Below are positions 29,248-38,463 of a DNA stretch of 60,955 nucleotides, piece after piece. Origin of the DNA: Paracoccaceae bacterium (GTDB lineage: Bacteria; Pseudomonadota; Alphaproteobacteria; Rhodobacterales; Rhodobacteraceae). The position numbers and the translations under genes are program-made. The notes beneath the pieces were generated by a model. That model was not told where the DNA came from. It worked only from the letters and a program-made list of their open reading frames with translations, and did no database searches. The DNA lies in NCBI GenBank assembly GCA_014879735.1, contig JACSRN010000048.1, positions 1-60,955 on the forward strand, in the 5' to 3' direction. Position 1 is the first letter of the stretch. Every line of letters starts with the position of its first letter.

Positions 29248-30708
29248 ATGACCATGACATCGGCCCTGTCCAGTGCATTGTCCGGCTTGCAGGCCGCCTC
29301 TCGCCAAGCCGAGGTGCTGTCTTCCAACGTCGCCAATGCAACGACACCGGGCTATGTGCGGCGCGAGGTGCTTCTGGCGTCCCGTGTCGTCGGCGGCACC
29401 GGCCACGGTGTCGATGTGATCGGCATCAGCCGCAACATCGACCTTCATCTTCTGAATGACCGGCGCTCGGCCCAGGCCGCCACGGCCGGCAGCGACACAC
29501 GGGCGGAATTTCTGAACGCCCTCGAGGATCTGATCGGCGCCAGCGATGCCCCAGGCAGCCTTTCGGACCGGATCGCCAGCTTCGATGCCGCGCTGATCGC
29601 CGCAACCAGCCGTCCGGAATCTGCGGCACGGCTTTCGGCTGTGGCGGATGCGGCCTCGGCACTTGCAGGGGGGCTGAACGCGGCCAGCGATGCGATCCAG
29701 ATCCGGCGCCAGAATGCCGATGCCGCAATTGCTGCTGCGGTCCAGACGCTGAATGACAGCCTGAAGGAAGTGGAGCGGCTGAATACGGCGATCACGGCCC
29801 ATAGTGGCCCCGGCAACGATGTATCTGCCCTTCTCGACCAGCGCGCGCAGGCGATCGACCGGATTTCGACCATTCTTCCGGTCCGGGAGATCCCGCGGGA
29901 AGATGGCCGGGTTGCCCTGATGACAACCACTGGCACCTTGCTGATCGACGGCCCGGCGGCAAGCTTCGGCTTTCGGCGGACCCCGACCATCATAGCGGAA
30001 ACCACTCTGGCCAGCGGTGCACTTTCAGGCCTGACGCTGAACGGCCGCCCCGCCGCCACCGATGGCGCGATGAGCGTGCTGGGGGATGGTGAGCTCGCCG
30101 CGCTGTTCGACGTTCGCGACCAGCTTGCCGTCTCGGGCCAGGCTGGGCTCGATGCGTTCGCACGCGATCTGGTCGAGCGGTTCTCGGATCCCGCGCTCGA
30201 TCCCACGCTCGCCACCGGCTCACCCGGAATATTCACCGATGCCGGCCTGGCTTCCCGGCCGGCCTTCGAATCCGGACTTTCCGGCAGAATAGCGCTCAAT
30301 GCGGCGGTCGACCCCGATCAGGGCGGCAGCGTCACACGGCTGCGCGACGGCCTTGGCGCCACAACACCCGGACCCACGGGAGATGCCCGGCTTCTGAATG
30401 CGCTTTCCACCCGGCTGAATGCCGATATCGCCACGGTATCGACGGGCCTGCCGTCAGGGGTGCGCAATGTGGCCGAACTGGCCTCTGACCTGATCTCGAT
30501 CATCGCAACCGACCGGCTGTCGATCGAGTCGGGGCAGAGCTTCGCAGCCGCCAGGTTGACGACCCTGCAGGATCTGGAGAGCCGCGAAAGCGGTGTCGAT
30601 GTCGATACCGAGATGCAGTCGCTGCTCGTGATCGAGAAAAGTTATGCCGCCAATGCCAAGGTCCTGCAGACGCTGGACGCCATGTTGAACACTCTGATGG
30701 AAATCTGA
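29248..30708 (+). CDS. flgK: Flagellar hook-associated protein FlgK (HAP1)
   Basis: First junction protein between hook and filament. The 486-residue protein has the conserved N-terminal SALSSALSGLQAASRQAEVLSSNVANATTPGYVRR, a mid-region variable domain, and the C-terminal coiled coil ESGVDVDTEMQSLLVIEKSYAANAKVLQTLDAMLNTLMEI, which are both hallmarks of FlgK. The ATG at 29248 follows AAGATAAGG. It is followed two bases later by flgL in the usual order flgE-flgK-flgL. Confidence 0.93.
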   Translation: MTMTSALSSALSGLQAASRQAEVLSSNVANATTPGYVRREVLLASRVVGGTGHGVDVIGISRNIDLHLLNDRRSAQAATAGSDTRAEFLNALEDLIGASDAPGSLSDRIASFDAALIAATSRPESAARLSAVADAASALAGGLNAASDAIQIRRQNADAAIAAAVQTLNDSLKEVERLNTAITAHSGPGNDVSALLDQRAQAIDRISTILPVREIPREDGRVALMTTTGTLLIDGPAASFGFRRTPTIIAETTLASGALSGLTLNGRPAATDGAMSVLGDGELAALFDVRDQLAVSGQAGLDAFARDLVERFSDPALDPTLATGSPGIFTDAGLASRPAFESGLSGRIALNAAVDPDQGGSVTRLRDGLGATTPGPTGDARLLNALSTRLNADIATVSTGLPSGVRNVAELASDLISIIATDRLSIESGQSFAAARLTTLQDLESRESGVDVDTEMQSLLVIEKSYAANAKVLQTLDAMLNTLMEI

Positions 30709-30710
30709 TC

Positions 30711-31709
30711 ATGACCGGCCTCGGCACCACCCCCTTTCTGACCGCGGCGATGCTGCGCCAGGGCGCCGCCTTGCGCAGCGGCATAGATCGCGCCTCGCTG
30801 GAGTTGACCACGGGTGTCGCTGCCGACACTGCGGCGGCGTTGCGGGGCGATTTCTCCGCGCTGGCCGGGATCGATCATTCGCTCGCCCGGATCTCTGCCT
30901 ATGCGGCGGCGACAGCCGAAACCGGTCTTCTGGCCGAAGCTGCGCAAACGGCGATGGCCACGATCTCGGGCCAATCCGATGAACTGGCCGGCCGGCTTCT
31001 GCAAAGCATTGGCTCAGCCAGTGGTCGGGCGGTCTCCCTGGCGATCTCCACCGGCGCGCAGGCTTTCACGGTGGCAGTGAATGCAATCAATGCCCAGGTC
31101 TCGGGCCGCAGCATCTTTGGCGGGATCGAGGTCGATACCTTGCCCTTGCCCGATGCGGATACCCTGCTGGACCGGCTCGCGCCTGTCGTTGCCGGGGCGA
31201 CCGGGGCCGAAGCGGCGATGACGGCAATTGCCGACTGGTTCAACGATGCGGCGGGCTATGGCGACCAGTATCGCGGCGGCCCGGCGCGTTCGGCCGGTCC
31301 GGTGGCCGAGGGTGAGTCGGCACAATTCGCCGTAACGGCGCTTGATCCGGCCCTGTCGGGAACGCTGGCAGGACTGGCCGCGGTAGCACTTCTCGATCGC
31401 GGTCTTCTGGCGTCGAATCCCGATGCCCGGATCGATCTGGCACGACGAGCCGGCGAGGCGCTGATATCGTCGTCCGATGCGCGGGTGGAGTTGCGGTCCG
31501 AAATCGGTGTCGTCCAGGCCAGGATTGCCGATGCCACCAGCCGCAACGCTGCCGAAAAGACAGCGCTCGGCATAGCGCGTCTCGCACTGGTCGAAGCCGA
31601 TCCCTACGAGACCGCGGTGCGCCTGCAGGATCTTCAGACCCGGCTCGATGCGTTCTACATATTGACGAGCCGGCTTTCGTCGCTGTCGCTGACGGAGTAT
31701 CTGCGGTGA
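30711..31709 (+). CDS. flgL: Flagellar hook-associated protein FlgL (HAP3)
   Basis: Second junction protein, between FlgK and the flagellin filament. The 332-residue protein is flagellin-like: an N-terminal helix with LRSGIDRASLELTTGV and a C-terminal helix with AVRLQDLQTRLDAFYILTSRLSSLSLTEYLR, and an alanine-rich helical body. Position directly after flgK and before flgI supports the call. Its stop overlaps the flgI GTG start (GTGA), so the two are coupled. Confidence 0.9.
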   Translation: MTGLGTTPFLTAAMLRQGAALRSGIDRASLELTTGVAADTAAALRGDFSALAGIDHSLARISAYAAATAETGLLAEAAQTAMATISGQSDELAGRLLQSIGSASGRAVSLAISTGAQAFTVAVNAINAQVSGRSIFGGIEVDTLPLPDADTLLDRLAPVVAGATGAEAAMTAIADWFNDAAGYGDQYRGGPARSAGPVAEGESAQFAVTALDPALSGTLAGLAAVALLDRGLLASNPDARIDLARRAGEALISSSDARVELRSEIGVVQARIADATSRNAAEKTALGIARLALVEADPYETAVRLQDLQTRLDAFYILTSRLSSLSLTEYLR

Positions 31710-32800
31710 TCCTGCGTGCAGTCCTGATCGTCTTTGCCTTGCTTCTCGCCCTTCCCGCCGCCGCCGAAGCTGTCCGCCTGAAGGACCTGGTGGAAATAGA
31801 CGGCGTGCGCGGCAATGATCTGGTCGGCTACGGCATCATCGTCGGCCTGAATGGCACCGGAGACGGGCTGCGCAACGCGCCTTTCACCGAAGAGATCATG
31901 GCCAACCTTCTGGAACGCCTGGGTGCCAATGTCACGGGCGAGGACTTCCGGCCGAAAAATGTGGCAGCCGTTTTCGTGACCGCCTCTCTGCCGCCCTTCG
32001 CGCGGGCGGGAACGAAGATCGATGTCACGGTCTCGGCCATCGGCGACGCAAAAAGCCTGCTGGGCGGCACATTGGTGATGACACCGCTGAACGGGGCCGA
32101 TGGGCTGATCTATGCCGTGGCCCAGGGAACGATCATTGCCGGCGGCATCGCGGCCGAGGGTCGGGCGGCCCGCGTGGTACAGGGTGTGCCGACAGCTGGC
32201 ACCATTCCCGCGGGCGCCCGGGTCGAGCGGGAGGTGCCTTTTGATTTCAGCCAGGTTTCCACCTTGCGGTTGGCGTTGAAGACCCCGGACTTCACCACCG
32301 CCGCCCGCATCGAACGGGCGGTGAACGGGGAACTTGGCCGGCGTACGGCAACCATGATCGATTCCGGGACCGTGGTGCTCGACCTGAAGGGCCAGGCCTC
32401 GCCGGCCCATGCCATTGCGCGGATCGAAGGCATAGAGATCAACGCCGAAAGCCGGGCCCGTGTCGTGGTCGACCAGCGATCCGGCACCATCGTGATGGGG
32501 GCGGATGTCCGCATCGGTCGGGTCGCCGTCGCGCAGGGAAACCTGACGCTGAAGATCGAGGAGGCGCCGATGGTCGTGCAGCCTAACCCGTTTTCCGAAG
32601 GGGAGACCGTTGTTGTTCCGCGCAGCACGGCAGAAATCACCAAGGATGGGACCGGCCTTGCCGAACTGCCCGCCGGCACCAACCTGTCAGAGGTCGTTGC
32701 CGGGTTGAACGCATTGGGCGTGGCGCCGCATGACATGATAGACATCCTGAAAAGCATCAATGCCGCCGGCGCGTTGCATGCGGAATTCGTGATCCAGTAA
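31706..32800 (+). CDS. flgI: Flagellar P-ring protein FlgI (GTG start)
   Basis: Forms the periplasmic P ring around the flagellar rod. The 364-residue protein begins with a Sec signal peptide (residues 1-20, hydrophobic VLIVFALLLALPAAAEA, likely cut after the AEA motif), then the family motif RLKDLVEIDGVRGNDLVGYGIIVGLNGTGD and the C-terminal ALGVAPHDMIDILKSINAAGALHAEFVIQ. The GTG start at 31706 lies in the flgL stop. It is the last recognisable flagellar gene; no fliP, flgH or flgA follows, so the rest of the flagellar set must lie elsewhere. Confidence 0.95.
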   Translation: MILRAVLIVFALLLALPAAAEAVRLKDLVEIDGVRGNDLVGYGIIVGLNGTGDGLRNAPFTEEIMANLLERLGANVTGEDFRPKNVAAVFVTASLPPFARAGTKIDVTVSAIGDAKSLLGGTLVMTPLNGADGLIYAVAQGTIIAGGIAAEGRAARVVQGVPTAGTIPAGARVEREVPFDFSQVSTLRLALKTPDFTTAARIERAVNGELGRRTATMIDSGTVVLDLKGQASPAHAIARIEGIEINAESRARVVVDQRSGTIVMGADVRIGRVAVAQGNLTLKIEEAPMVVQPNPFSEGETVVVPRSTAEITKDGTGLAELPAGTNLSEVVAGLNALGVAPHDMIDILKSINAAGALHAEFVIQ

Positions 32801-33444
32801 GACCGGCGCGCGCACTCCCAGCCGGAGCGCCAGAGTCGTGCTGGGACCCATGGCAATCTCCGACATGCCTTGCCGATCTTATGTTGACGCCTTCAGCTTT
32901 GGCCCAGCAGCGATGGCAATCGGCAGGGCGGAGGCCCCGATCCGATAGCCTTTTCGCCTTTCCGACTCTTGCAGTGATCCAGTACATCGGCACACACAGA
33001 TCGAGTGGCTTTCTCCCGGACCCAAACACACCCGCAGAGCTGCGACCCGCTACGACAAGCACAACGATGACCTACGTACTTCAAAGCAACACGCTTTCGT
33101 GCGGATAGACCGCCGGTGACATAATACGAGCTCGCGAACAAGATCGGCGATGTGGGTGTTTCTCAGGCTGTGCTGCTGCCAGTCGTCAGGCCAAACGAGT
33201 TGGGGTTATGGCGTCGTGCGACGCTGGTCCGTCTAGCCTGCACCATAAAGACGACGTTCGGCCGCGCGAGGACAGGCGCCAGCGGCGGCGAGTGCAAAAG
33301 TTCCAACCTGATTCAACGAGCGGCTTCGGCGGAGTTCGGGACAATCGGCATTTCACGAGAGACTAAGGATGTGTCGCCTGTGACGAATGTGCTTGCAAAT
33401 CCAGAGCAGCGCACCGGCTGAAAGGCCTTTGGCATCTGCATCAC
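32801..33444. other. Largely non-coding interval between flgI and tRNA-Lys
   Basis: A 644-bp stretch with lower and more irregular codon structure than its neighbours. Open frames on both strands are short and show no ribosome site or family motif. The only coding-like trace is a possible transposase tail at 33024-33119. No inverted terminal repeats, tRNA or sRNA motif was seen in the rest. Confidence 0.5.
33024..33119 (+). pseudogene. Possible remnant of an IS5-type transposase C-terminus
   Basis: The frame ending at the stop 33117-33119 reads KHTRRAATRYDKHNDDLR, followed by a degraded tail. The R-R-x-A-T-R-Y-D-K pattern is typical of the last part of IS5-family transposases. The frame is closed upstream at 32946, so at most about 57 codons are open, no catalytic DDE residues are present and no terminal repeats are visible. 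The similarity is judged by eye only; it could be chance. Confidence 0.3.
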
Positions 33445-33520
33445 TGGTGAGCCCGACAGGATTCGAACCTGTGACCCACTGATTAAAAGTCAGTTGCTCT
33501 ACCAACTGAGCTACGGGCCC
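33445..33520 (-). tRNA. tRNA-Lys (anticodon TTT)
   Basis: 76-nt cloverleaf on the minus strand, from GGGCCCGTAGCTCAG to an encoded CCA. The acceptor stem is GGGCCCG paired with CGGGCTC; the anticodon loop CTTTTAA holds TTT, which reads AAA/AAG (Lys); the T arm has GTTCGAATC. It stands alone between the flagellar operon and dapF. Confidence 0.97.
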
Positions 33521-33682
33521 ACGCAGTGCTGCGACTTACGGAAGCGGCACGGGGGCGTCAACCCCCAAAACAGCGAAATGTTGCGGGCAGTTGGTGCAGC
33601 ATGACCGATTCCGGCCGTTCAGGTCGCTTGTCCCGGTCGGGTGCTCTGGCAGGCGCGGCAAAATGCGCATATATCGCACGGC

Positions 33683-34525
33683 ATGACCCGCGATGCCGCA
33701 CCCCCTGGCCTGCCCTTCATCAAGATGCACGGGGCGGGCAATGACTTCGTCATCATCGACTCCCGCGGCCGGCCGGGCGCGGTGATGACGCCTGCGCTGG
33801 CGCGGGTGATCGGCGACCGCAACCGGGGCGTGGGCTTTGATCAACTGGCCGAGATTCGCGATACGGTGGGGGCGGATTTCGAGCTCGACTTCTGGAACAG
33901 CGACGGCAGCCGCGCCGGTGCCTGCGGCAATGCCTCGCGTTGCGTGGCCGATCTGCTGATGCGTGATCTCGGGCGCGATGCGGTGTCGTTCCGGACCGGA
34001 CGCGGGCTGCTGCAGGCCATCCGTCGGGCCGACAGACAGGTCAGCGTGAACATGGGCGCACCGCAACTGGACTGGGCTGCCATTCCGCTCGCGGCAGAGA
34101 CAGACCTGCTGCATCTGCCGCTGCCGGGCGATCCCGTGGCGGTGGGCATGGGCAATCCTCATTGCGTGATCTTCGTCCCCGATGCCGATGCGGTGGATTT
34201 GCGCAATCTTGGGCCACGCTATGAAACCGACCCGCTATATCCCCAGAAGACCAATGTGGAATTCGCCAGCGTGATCGCGCCAGACCGGCTGCGCATGCGG
34301 GTGTGGGAAAGGGGATCGGGCATCACGCTCGCCTGCGGATCCGGGGCCTGCGCGACCGCGGTCGCCGCGCATCTGCGCGGCCTGACCGGACGCCGGGTCA
34401 GGCTGGATCTCGACGGCGGCGTGCTGGACATCGACTGGCGCGAGGATGGTGTCTGGATGGCCGGGCCGGTGGCGCGGGTGTTCGATGGGCTTCTGTCCCC
34501 GGGTTTTCTTGCGGGACTGCTGTGA
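33683..34525 (+). CDS. dapF: Diaminopimelate epimerase
   Basis: Converts LL- to meso-diaminopimelate for lysine and peptidoglycan, without cofactor, using two cysteines. Both are present: one in [13 protein letters not shown] (about residue 80) and one in [16 protein letters not shown] (about residue 220). The N-terminal [13 protein letters not shown] is the family signature. I chose the ATG at 33683, giving 280 residues; a GTG at 33641 would add 14 residues. No good ribosome site is seen for either. Its stop overlaps the mtaB start as GTGA. Confidence 0.96.
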   Translation: MTRDAAPPGLPFIKMHGAGNDFVIIDSRGRPGAVMTPALARVIGDRNRGVGFDQLAEIRDTVGADFELDFWNSDGSRAGACGNASRCVADLLMRDLGRDAVSFRTGRGLLQAIRRADRQVSVNMGAPQLDWAAIPLAAETDLLHLPLPGDPVAVGMGNPHCVIFVPDADAVDLRNLGPRYETDPLYPQKTNVEFASVIAPDRLRMRVWERGSGITLACGSGACATAVAAHLRGLTGRRVRLDLDGGVLDIDWREDGVWMAGPVARVFDGLLSPGFLAGLL

Positions 34526-35787
34526 ATCCCCCGATTTTCTCGACACTCGGCTGCCGGCTCAACGCCTATGAGACCGAGGCGATGAAGGAGCTGGCCGCAG
34601 CAGCCGGGCTGGACGGTGCGGTCATTGTGAACACCTGTGCGGTAACGGCCGAAGCCGTGCGCAAGGCGAAGCAGGAAATCCGCCGCCTTGCCCGCGAAAA
34701 CCCCGGTGCCACCGTCATCGTCACCGGCTGCGCTGCGCAGACCGAACCCGAGACCTTTGCCGCCATGCCCGAGGTCTCGCGCGTTGTCGGCAACCATGAA
34801 AAGATGCAGCCCGGAACCTGGGCCGCGCTCTCCGCGCCCGATCTGATCGGCGAGACAGAGAAGGTGCAGGTCAACGACATCATGTCGGTGACAGAGACGG
34901 CCGGCCACCTGATCGACGGGTTTGGCCGGCATCGCGCCTATGTCCAGGTACAGAACGGCTGCGATCACCGCTGTACCTTCTGCATCATCCCCTTCGGCCG
35001 CGGAAATTCGCGGTCGGTTCCCGCCGGCGTGGTCATCGACCAGATCCAGCGGCTGGTCGACAAGGGATTTCTCGAAGTCGTTCTGACGGGTGTCGACCTT
35101 ACCTCCTGGGGTGCCGACCTGCCGGCACAACCGCGTCTTGGCGATCTGGTCATGCGCATCCTGCGGCTGGTGCCGGATCTGCCGCGGCTGCGGATTTCCT
35201 CGATCGATTCCATCGAGGCCGACGAGAATCTGATGCAGGCCATCGCCACCGAATCGCGACTGATGCCGCACCTGCACCTTTCGCTGCAGGCCGGCGACGA
35301 CATGATCCTGAAACGGATGAAACGGCGCCATCTGCGCGACGATGCCCAGCGTTTCTGCGAGGAGGCGCGGCGCCTGCGGCCCGACATGATCTTTGGCGCC
35401 GATATCATCGCGGGCTTCCCGACGGAAACTGACGCGATGTTCGAAAACAGCTTGCGGCTGGTACAGGATTGCGGATTGACCTTCCTGCATGTCTTTCCCT
35501 TCAGCCCGCGCAAGGGCACCCCGGCCGCGCGGATGCCGCAGGTGAAAGGCCCGGTGATCCGGGAGCGTGCCGCGCGGCTGCGGGCCGCCGGCGGTGCGGC
35601 GCTGGCCGCGCATCTTGTGCTGCAACAGGGCGCGCGGCATCGGGTGCTGACCGAGGGACCGCGCCTTGGCCGCACCGAGCAGTTCACCGAAGTGCGCTTT
35701 GACACCGACCAGCCCGAGGGCCAGATTCTCGAGGTGGAGATCGACGGGATCGACGGTGAACGCCTGATCGGCCGGCCGCGCGCCTGA
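34522..35787 (+). CDS. mtaB: tRNA t6A37 methylthiotransferase MtaB (GTG start)
   Basis: Radical SAM enzyme that adds a methylthio group to t6A at position 37 of tRNAs reading ANN codons. With the GTG at 34522 the protein has 421 residues: an N-terminal methylthiotransferase domain starting [19 protein letters not shown] with cluster cysteines (also [10 protein letters not shown] and [10 protein letters not shown]), then the radical SAM core with [18 protein letters not shown] (C-x3-C-x2-C), and a short C-terminal TRAM-like part. The start is fixed by the GTGA overlap with dapF and by the family N-terminus. Confidence 0.93.
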   Translation: MNPPIFSTLGCRLNAYETEAMKELAAAAGLDGAVIVNTCAVTAEAVRKAKQEIRRLARENPGATVIVTGCAAQTEPETFAAMPEVSRVVGNHEKMQPGTWAALSAPDLIGETEKVQVNDIMSVTETAGHLIDGFGRHRAYVQVQNGCDHRCTFCIIPFGRGNSRSVPAGVVIDQIQRLVDKGFLEVVLTGVDLTSWGADLPAQPRLGDLVMRILRLVPDLPRLRISSIDSIEADENLMQAIATESRLMPHLHLSLQAGDDMILKRMKRRHLRDDAQRFCEEARRLRPDMIFGADIIAGFPTETDAMFENSLRLVQDCGLTFLHVFPFSPRKGTPAARMPQVKGPVIRERAARLRAAGGAALAAHLVLQQGARHRVLTEGPRLGRTEQFTEVRFDTDQPEGQILEVEIDGIDGERLIGRPRA

Positions 35788-35790
35788 CCG

Positions 35791-36828
35791 CTACATCCCG
35801 CGGATCGTATCGCCCGGGCGAAGCGTGGCGCTCAGTTCGATCAACTCGCCACCCGTCCTGCCGCCAGGCCGCTTGCCAGAGATGATCTCGGCCGCCAGGC
35901 GGCCGATTTCCAACCGCCGGGCATCCATCGTCGTCAGCTGGCGCGGCAGCCCGTCGAGCAGATCCATGCCGTTGAACCCTGCCAGCCCGATCCGGCCTGG
36001 CACATCGATACCGCGGTCCAGGCACCACAGCAATCCGCCGGCGCCAATCATATCATTGGAATAATACAGAAAATCGACGTTCGGCGTGCGGGAGAGCAGG
36101 GCCTCGGTCATCTCGCGGCCCTTCAGCAGCGACGAGCCGCCCAGATAATATTCCCGGTCGACGATCGCCAGCCCCTCGCGCGCCAGCACGTCCTCGAACC
36201 CTTCCAGCCGTTTTCGGGCGCGGTGATCCATCGTCGGCATATGGGTGCCGAGGAAAGCGATGCGGCGGTATCCGGCGGCCATAATCACCTCGGCCATCTC
36301 CCTTCCGGCACGCCAGTGCGAGATGCCGACGGCGCTGTCGACGGGTTCGCCATCGATATCCATGATCTCGACGATGGGAATGCCCGCCTGCCGCAGCATG
36401 GCACGGGCGGGTTCGCTGTGTTCAACCCCGGCCAGGATCAGGCCGGAGGGGCGCCATGAGAGCATTTCGTAGATCACCTGCTCCTCGCGCTCGGGCAGGT
36501 AGTTCGACACGCCGACCACCGGCTGCAGCCCGGTATCTTCCAGCACCTCGGAAATTCCGGTCATCACCTCGGGAAAGACCATGTTCGACAGCGAGGGGAT
36601 AAGCACGCCGACCAGGTTCACCCGCTGGCTGGCAAGAGCGCCTGCGATTTTGTTTGGCACATAGCCCAGGTTGCGGGCCGCCTCGAGCACCCGTTCGCGT
36701 GTCGTCTCCGAGACATCGCCGCGATTGCGCAGAACCCGGCTGACCGTCATTTCGCTGACGCCGGAGGCTTCTGAGACATCGCGGAGTGTGAGCGTCCGGC
36801 GCGGATCGGGCAGGGGATGTTTCGTCAC
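35791..36828 (-). CDS. LacI-family transcriptional regulator, GntR (gluconate)-like, GTG start
   Basis: 345-residue LacI-type repressor. The N-terminal helix-turn-helix (about 13-35, TLRDVSEASGVSEMTVSRVLRN) and hinge helix (PNKIAGALASQRVNLVGVLIPSLSN) are intact, followed by a periplasmic-binding-protein-like sensor domain. The segment after the hinge (SLSNMVFPEVMTGISEVLEDTG) resembles the gluconate repressor GntR, so a sugar acid is the likely ligand; this is inference. It starts at GTG with AAGG upstream. No sugar-acid gene is adjacent: mtaB is convergent (4-bp gap) and the upstream side holds only operator-like sequences and a tRNA. Confidence 0.85.
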   Translation of the reverse strand: MTKHPLPDPRRTLTLRDVSEASGVSEMTVSRVLRNRGDVSETTRERVLEAARNLGYVPNKIAGALASQRVNLVGVLIPSLSNMVFPEVMTGISEVLEDTGLQPVVGVSNYLPEREEQVIYEMLSWRPSGLILAGVEHSEPARAMLRQAGIPIVEIMDIDGEPVDSAVGISHWRAGREMAEVIMAAGYRRIAFLGTHMPTMDHRARKRLEGFEDVLAREGLAIVDREYYLGGSSLLKGREMTEALLSRTPNVDFLYYSNDMIGAGGLLWCLDRGIDVPGRIGLAGFNGMDLLDGLPRQLTTMDARRLEIGRLAAEIISGKRPGGRTGGELIELSATLRPGDTIRGM

Positions 36829-36853
36829 GGTGCAACCTTGGCTTTTGTAACAA

Positions 36854-36912
36854 GTAGCGCCAATGGCGCCCCTTGTCCAAGACGCATTGTTCTGCTATCG
36901 ATAGCGCTAACA
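36854..36912. promoter_or_regulatory. LacI-type operator region upstream of the GntR-like regulator
   Basis: At 36894-36905 GCTATCGATAGC is a perfect 12-bp palindrome, overlapped by TAGCGCTA at 36902-36909 within ATAGCGCTAACA. A second, imperfect copy of the latter, GTAGCGCCAA, lies at 36854-36863. LacI-family operators are palindromes with a central CG, so the pair 48 bp apart could support loop-type autoregulation. The regulator gene starts at 36828. Confidence 0.45.
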
Positions 36913-37082
36913 GGCCGGTTCGGATTGAACCGTTCTTGTCCGGTGCGTCCTGCAAGCTCTCAAAGGTGGCGCACAGGAAAAGGGGGGGGTGGTGGGCCAA
37001 ATGACACTCCCCCCTTCATTTCCTTCGAAACTGTCGGCTTCCGGTTGCCATGCGGCTCGTCTTTGGGCATTCAGGGCGTGAT

Positions 37083-37158
37083 GGCCCCGTAGCTCAACGG
37101 ATAGAGCGTCCCCCTCCTAAGGGGAAGGTTGCAGGTTCAAGTCCTGCCGGGGTCACCA
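37083..37158 (+). tRNA. tRNA-Arg (anticodon CCT)
   Basis: 76-nt cloverleaf: acceptor stem GGCCCCG with CGGGGTC, D arm AGCTCAACGGATAGAGC, anticodon stem TCCCC/GGGGA with loop CTCCTAA, giving anticodon CCT at 37116-37118 (codon AGG), T arm GTTCAAGTC, and encoded CCA. No integrase or repeated tRNA end was seen next to it. Confidence 0.97.
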
Positions 37159-37359
37159 ACGAAATCAACCCGTTATGACGCTTGTGGGCTTTTCATCCGG
37201 CTCAACCAGCCGGGATTTGCAGCAGATCACCCGTTGATCCAGGTATTGCGATGGTATTCGAGCGCGGGTTTTGCAGAGGTCGTGCGGGCGGATGCAGCCG
37301 CGGTGAAATGATGCGATCTGCGGCGGTGCGGCGGGCAAATCAGGGCGCCGGGCGAATGG

Positions 37360-37379
37360 CCGGGCTATTTCTCGCCCGG
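37360..37379 (-). terminator. Hairpin downstream of the PfkB kinase gene
   Basis: CCGGGC and GCCCGG pair across an 8-base loop (CCGGGC-GAGAAATA-GCCCGG on the minus strand), about 48 bp after the kinase stop codon. There is no T-run, so it may act with Rho or only stabilise the RNA end. Confidence 0.3.
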
Positions 37380-37426
37380 GTTCATCGGATATTCCGGTCA
37401 AGCCCGACCTGCGCTGGTTTTGGCTG

Positions 37427-38413
37427 TCACTTGCTGCCCGTCTCCGGCGCATGGCGAGATACGGCTTCGGCCGTTTCCTGCGCCCCGCGCGACTGCAGAA
37501 AACCGAGGACGTCGGCGAGGACAGGATAAGAGGCCCAGGGCGCCAGCGGGCTGCTGACGGTCAGGGCCGATGCGGCGGCCGCGAAGGCCAGGCCGTGTTC
37601 GACCGGCACGCTCCAGGCCAATGCAGCGGCGAAGGCCGCGACAAAGCCATCTCCGGCGCCGATGGTGTTTTTTGCTTCGACCGCGAAGGCGGGTACGCGA
37701 TGGATCTCATCGGTCCAGAGAAGGGTTGCCCCGGCCTTGCCGCGCGTCATCAGCACGTTCCGGACGCCATAGATGTCCTTCAGCCGCCTGATGCAACCGG
37801 CATCGTCGTCCCCCAGTTCTGTGGTGCCGAGAAGCGCCGCCGTTTCGGTTTCGTTGGGGGCAATGATGTCGATCCCGATCAGGTCGCGGTGCGAGATCGG
37901 AACCATCGGGCCCGGCGTGAGAATCGCCCGCCGCCCAAGTGCCGTTGCCGCGCGGGCTGCTGCCAGCGCCGCCGGGACCGGGCTTTCAAACTGCAGGAGT
38001 GTCACGGTATGGGCAGCGATCAGCGGCGTCAGGCTGCCAACCATCTCTGCGCTGAGGCGCCCGTTGGCACCCAGATCTGTCACGATCATCGACTGGCCGG
38101 CACGATCGATCACCGCTATCGAAACGCCGGTCGGAGCATCGGCGCAACGCTGCACGGCGGATACGTCGACGCCAGCGCCGGCCAGTATCAAAAGGCCCTT
38201 TTCGCCAGCCGCATCGCGACCGACGACACCGGCAAAGCTTGACCGGGCGCCAAGCCGCGCTGCGGCGAGCGCCTGGTTCGATCCTTTGCCGCCATCGTCC
38301 AGGACCATGCCGTCAAAGTCATGGCCGAGCACCGTTTCCCCCGGAAGGGGCAGCGCAACGCAATTGACATAGATACCGTAAACATGGCTTCCGAGGCTGA
38401 GGACGTCTCGCAT
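37427..38413 (-). CDS. PfkB/ribokinase-family sugar kinase
   Basis: 328-residue PfkB kinase that should phosphorylate a sugar or sugar derivative with ATP. The N-terminal signature DDGGKGSNQALAAARLGA (about 41-58) and the C-terminal anion hole with catalytic Asp, NTIGAGDGFVAAF (about 249-261), are both intact. I chose the ATG at 38413 because GGAG lies 8 bases upstream; an ATG six codons earlier lacks one. It is transcribed in the same direction as the DeoR gene upstream of it and is preceded by a TGTGA-N3-TCACA operator-like repeat shared with the NagB-like gene. Substrate unknown; ribokinase, deoxyribokinase, fructoselysine kinase and tagatose kinase are all in this family. Confidence 0.87.
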   Translation of the reverse strand: MRDVLSLGSHVYGIYVNCVALPLPGETVLGHDFDGMVLDDGGKGSNQALAAARLGARSSFAGVVGRDAAGEKGLLILAGAGVDVSAVQRCADAPTGVSIAVIDRAGQSMIVTDLGANGRLSAEMVGSLTPLIAAHTVTLLQFESPVPAALAAARAATALGRRAILTPGPMVPISHRDLIGIDIIAPNETETAALLGTTELGDDDAGCIRRLKDIYGVRNVLMTRGKAGATLLWTDEIHRVPAFAVEAKNTIGAGDGFVAAFAAALAWSVPVEHGLAFAAAASALTVSSPLAPWASYPVLADVLGFLQSRGAQETAEAVSRHAPETGSK

Positions 38414-38435
38414 TATGTGATCTCCGCTCATTTTC

Positions 38436-38448
38436 TGTGAAAATCACA
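38436..38448. promoter_or_regulatory. Operator-like repeat in front of the PfkB kinase
   Basis: TGTGA-AAA-TCACA, a perfect 5-bp inverted repeat with a 3-base spacer, lies 22 bp upstream of the kinase start, between it and the deoR stop codon. An identical arrangement lies in front of the NagB-like gene at 39296. A half copy (TATGTGATC) is at 38414. Confidence 0.6.
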
Positions 38449-38463
38449 TCTTGGTTCGGCCTG

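Noticed and set aside
33351-33366. A fourth parS-like sequence near TTTCACGAG
   Set aside because: Only the left half resembles parS; the palindrome is broken and it is far from parB.
37083-37426. tRNA-Arg as an attachment site for an integrated island
   Set aside because: No integrase, no repeated tRNA 3' end, and the neighbouring catabolic cluster has the same GC-rich style as the rest of the window.
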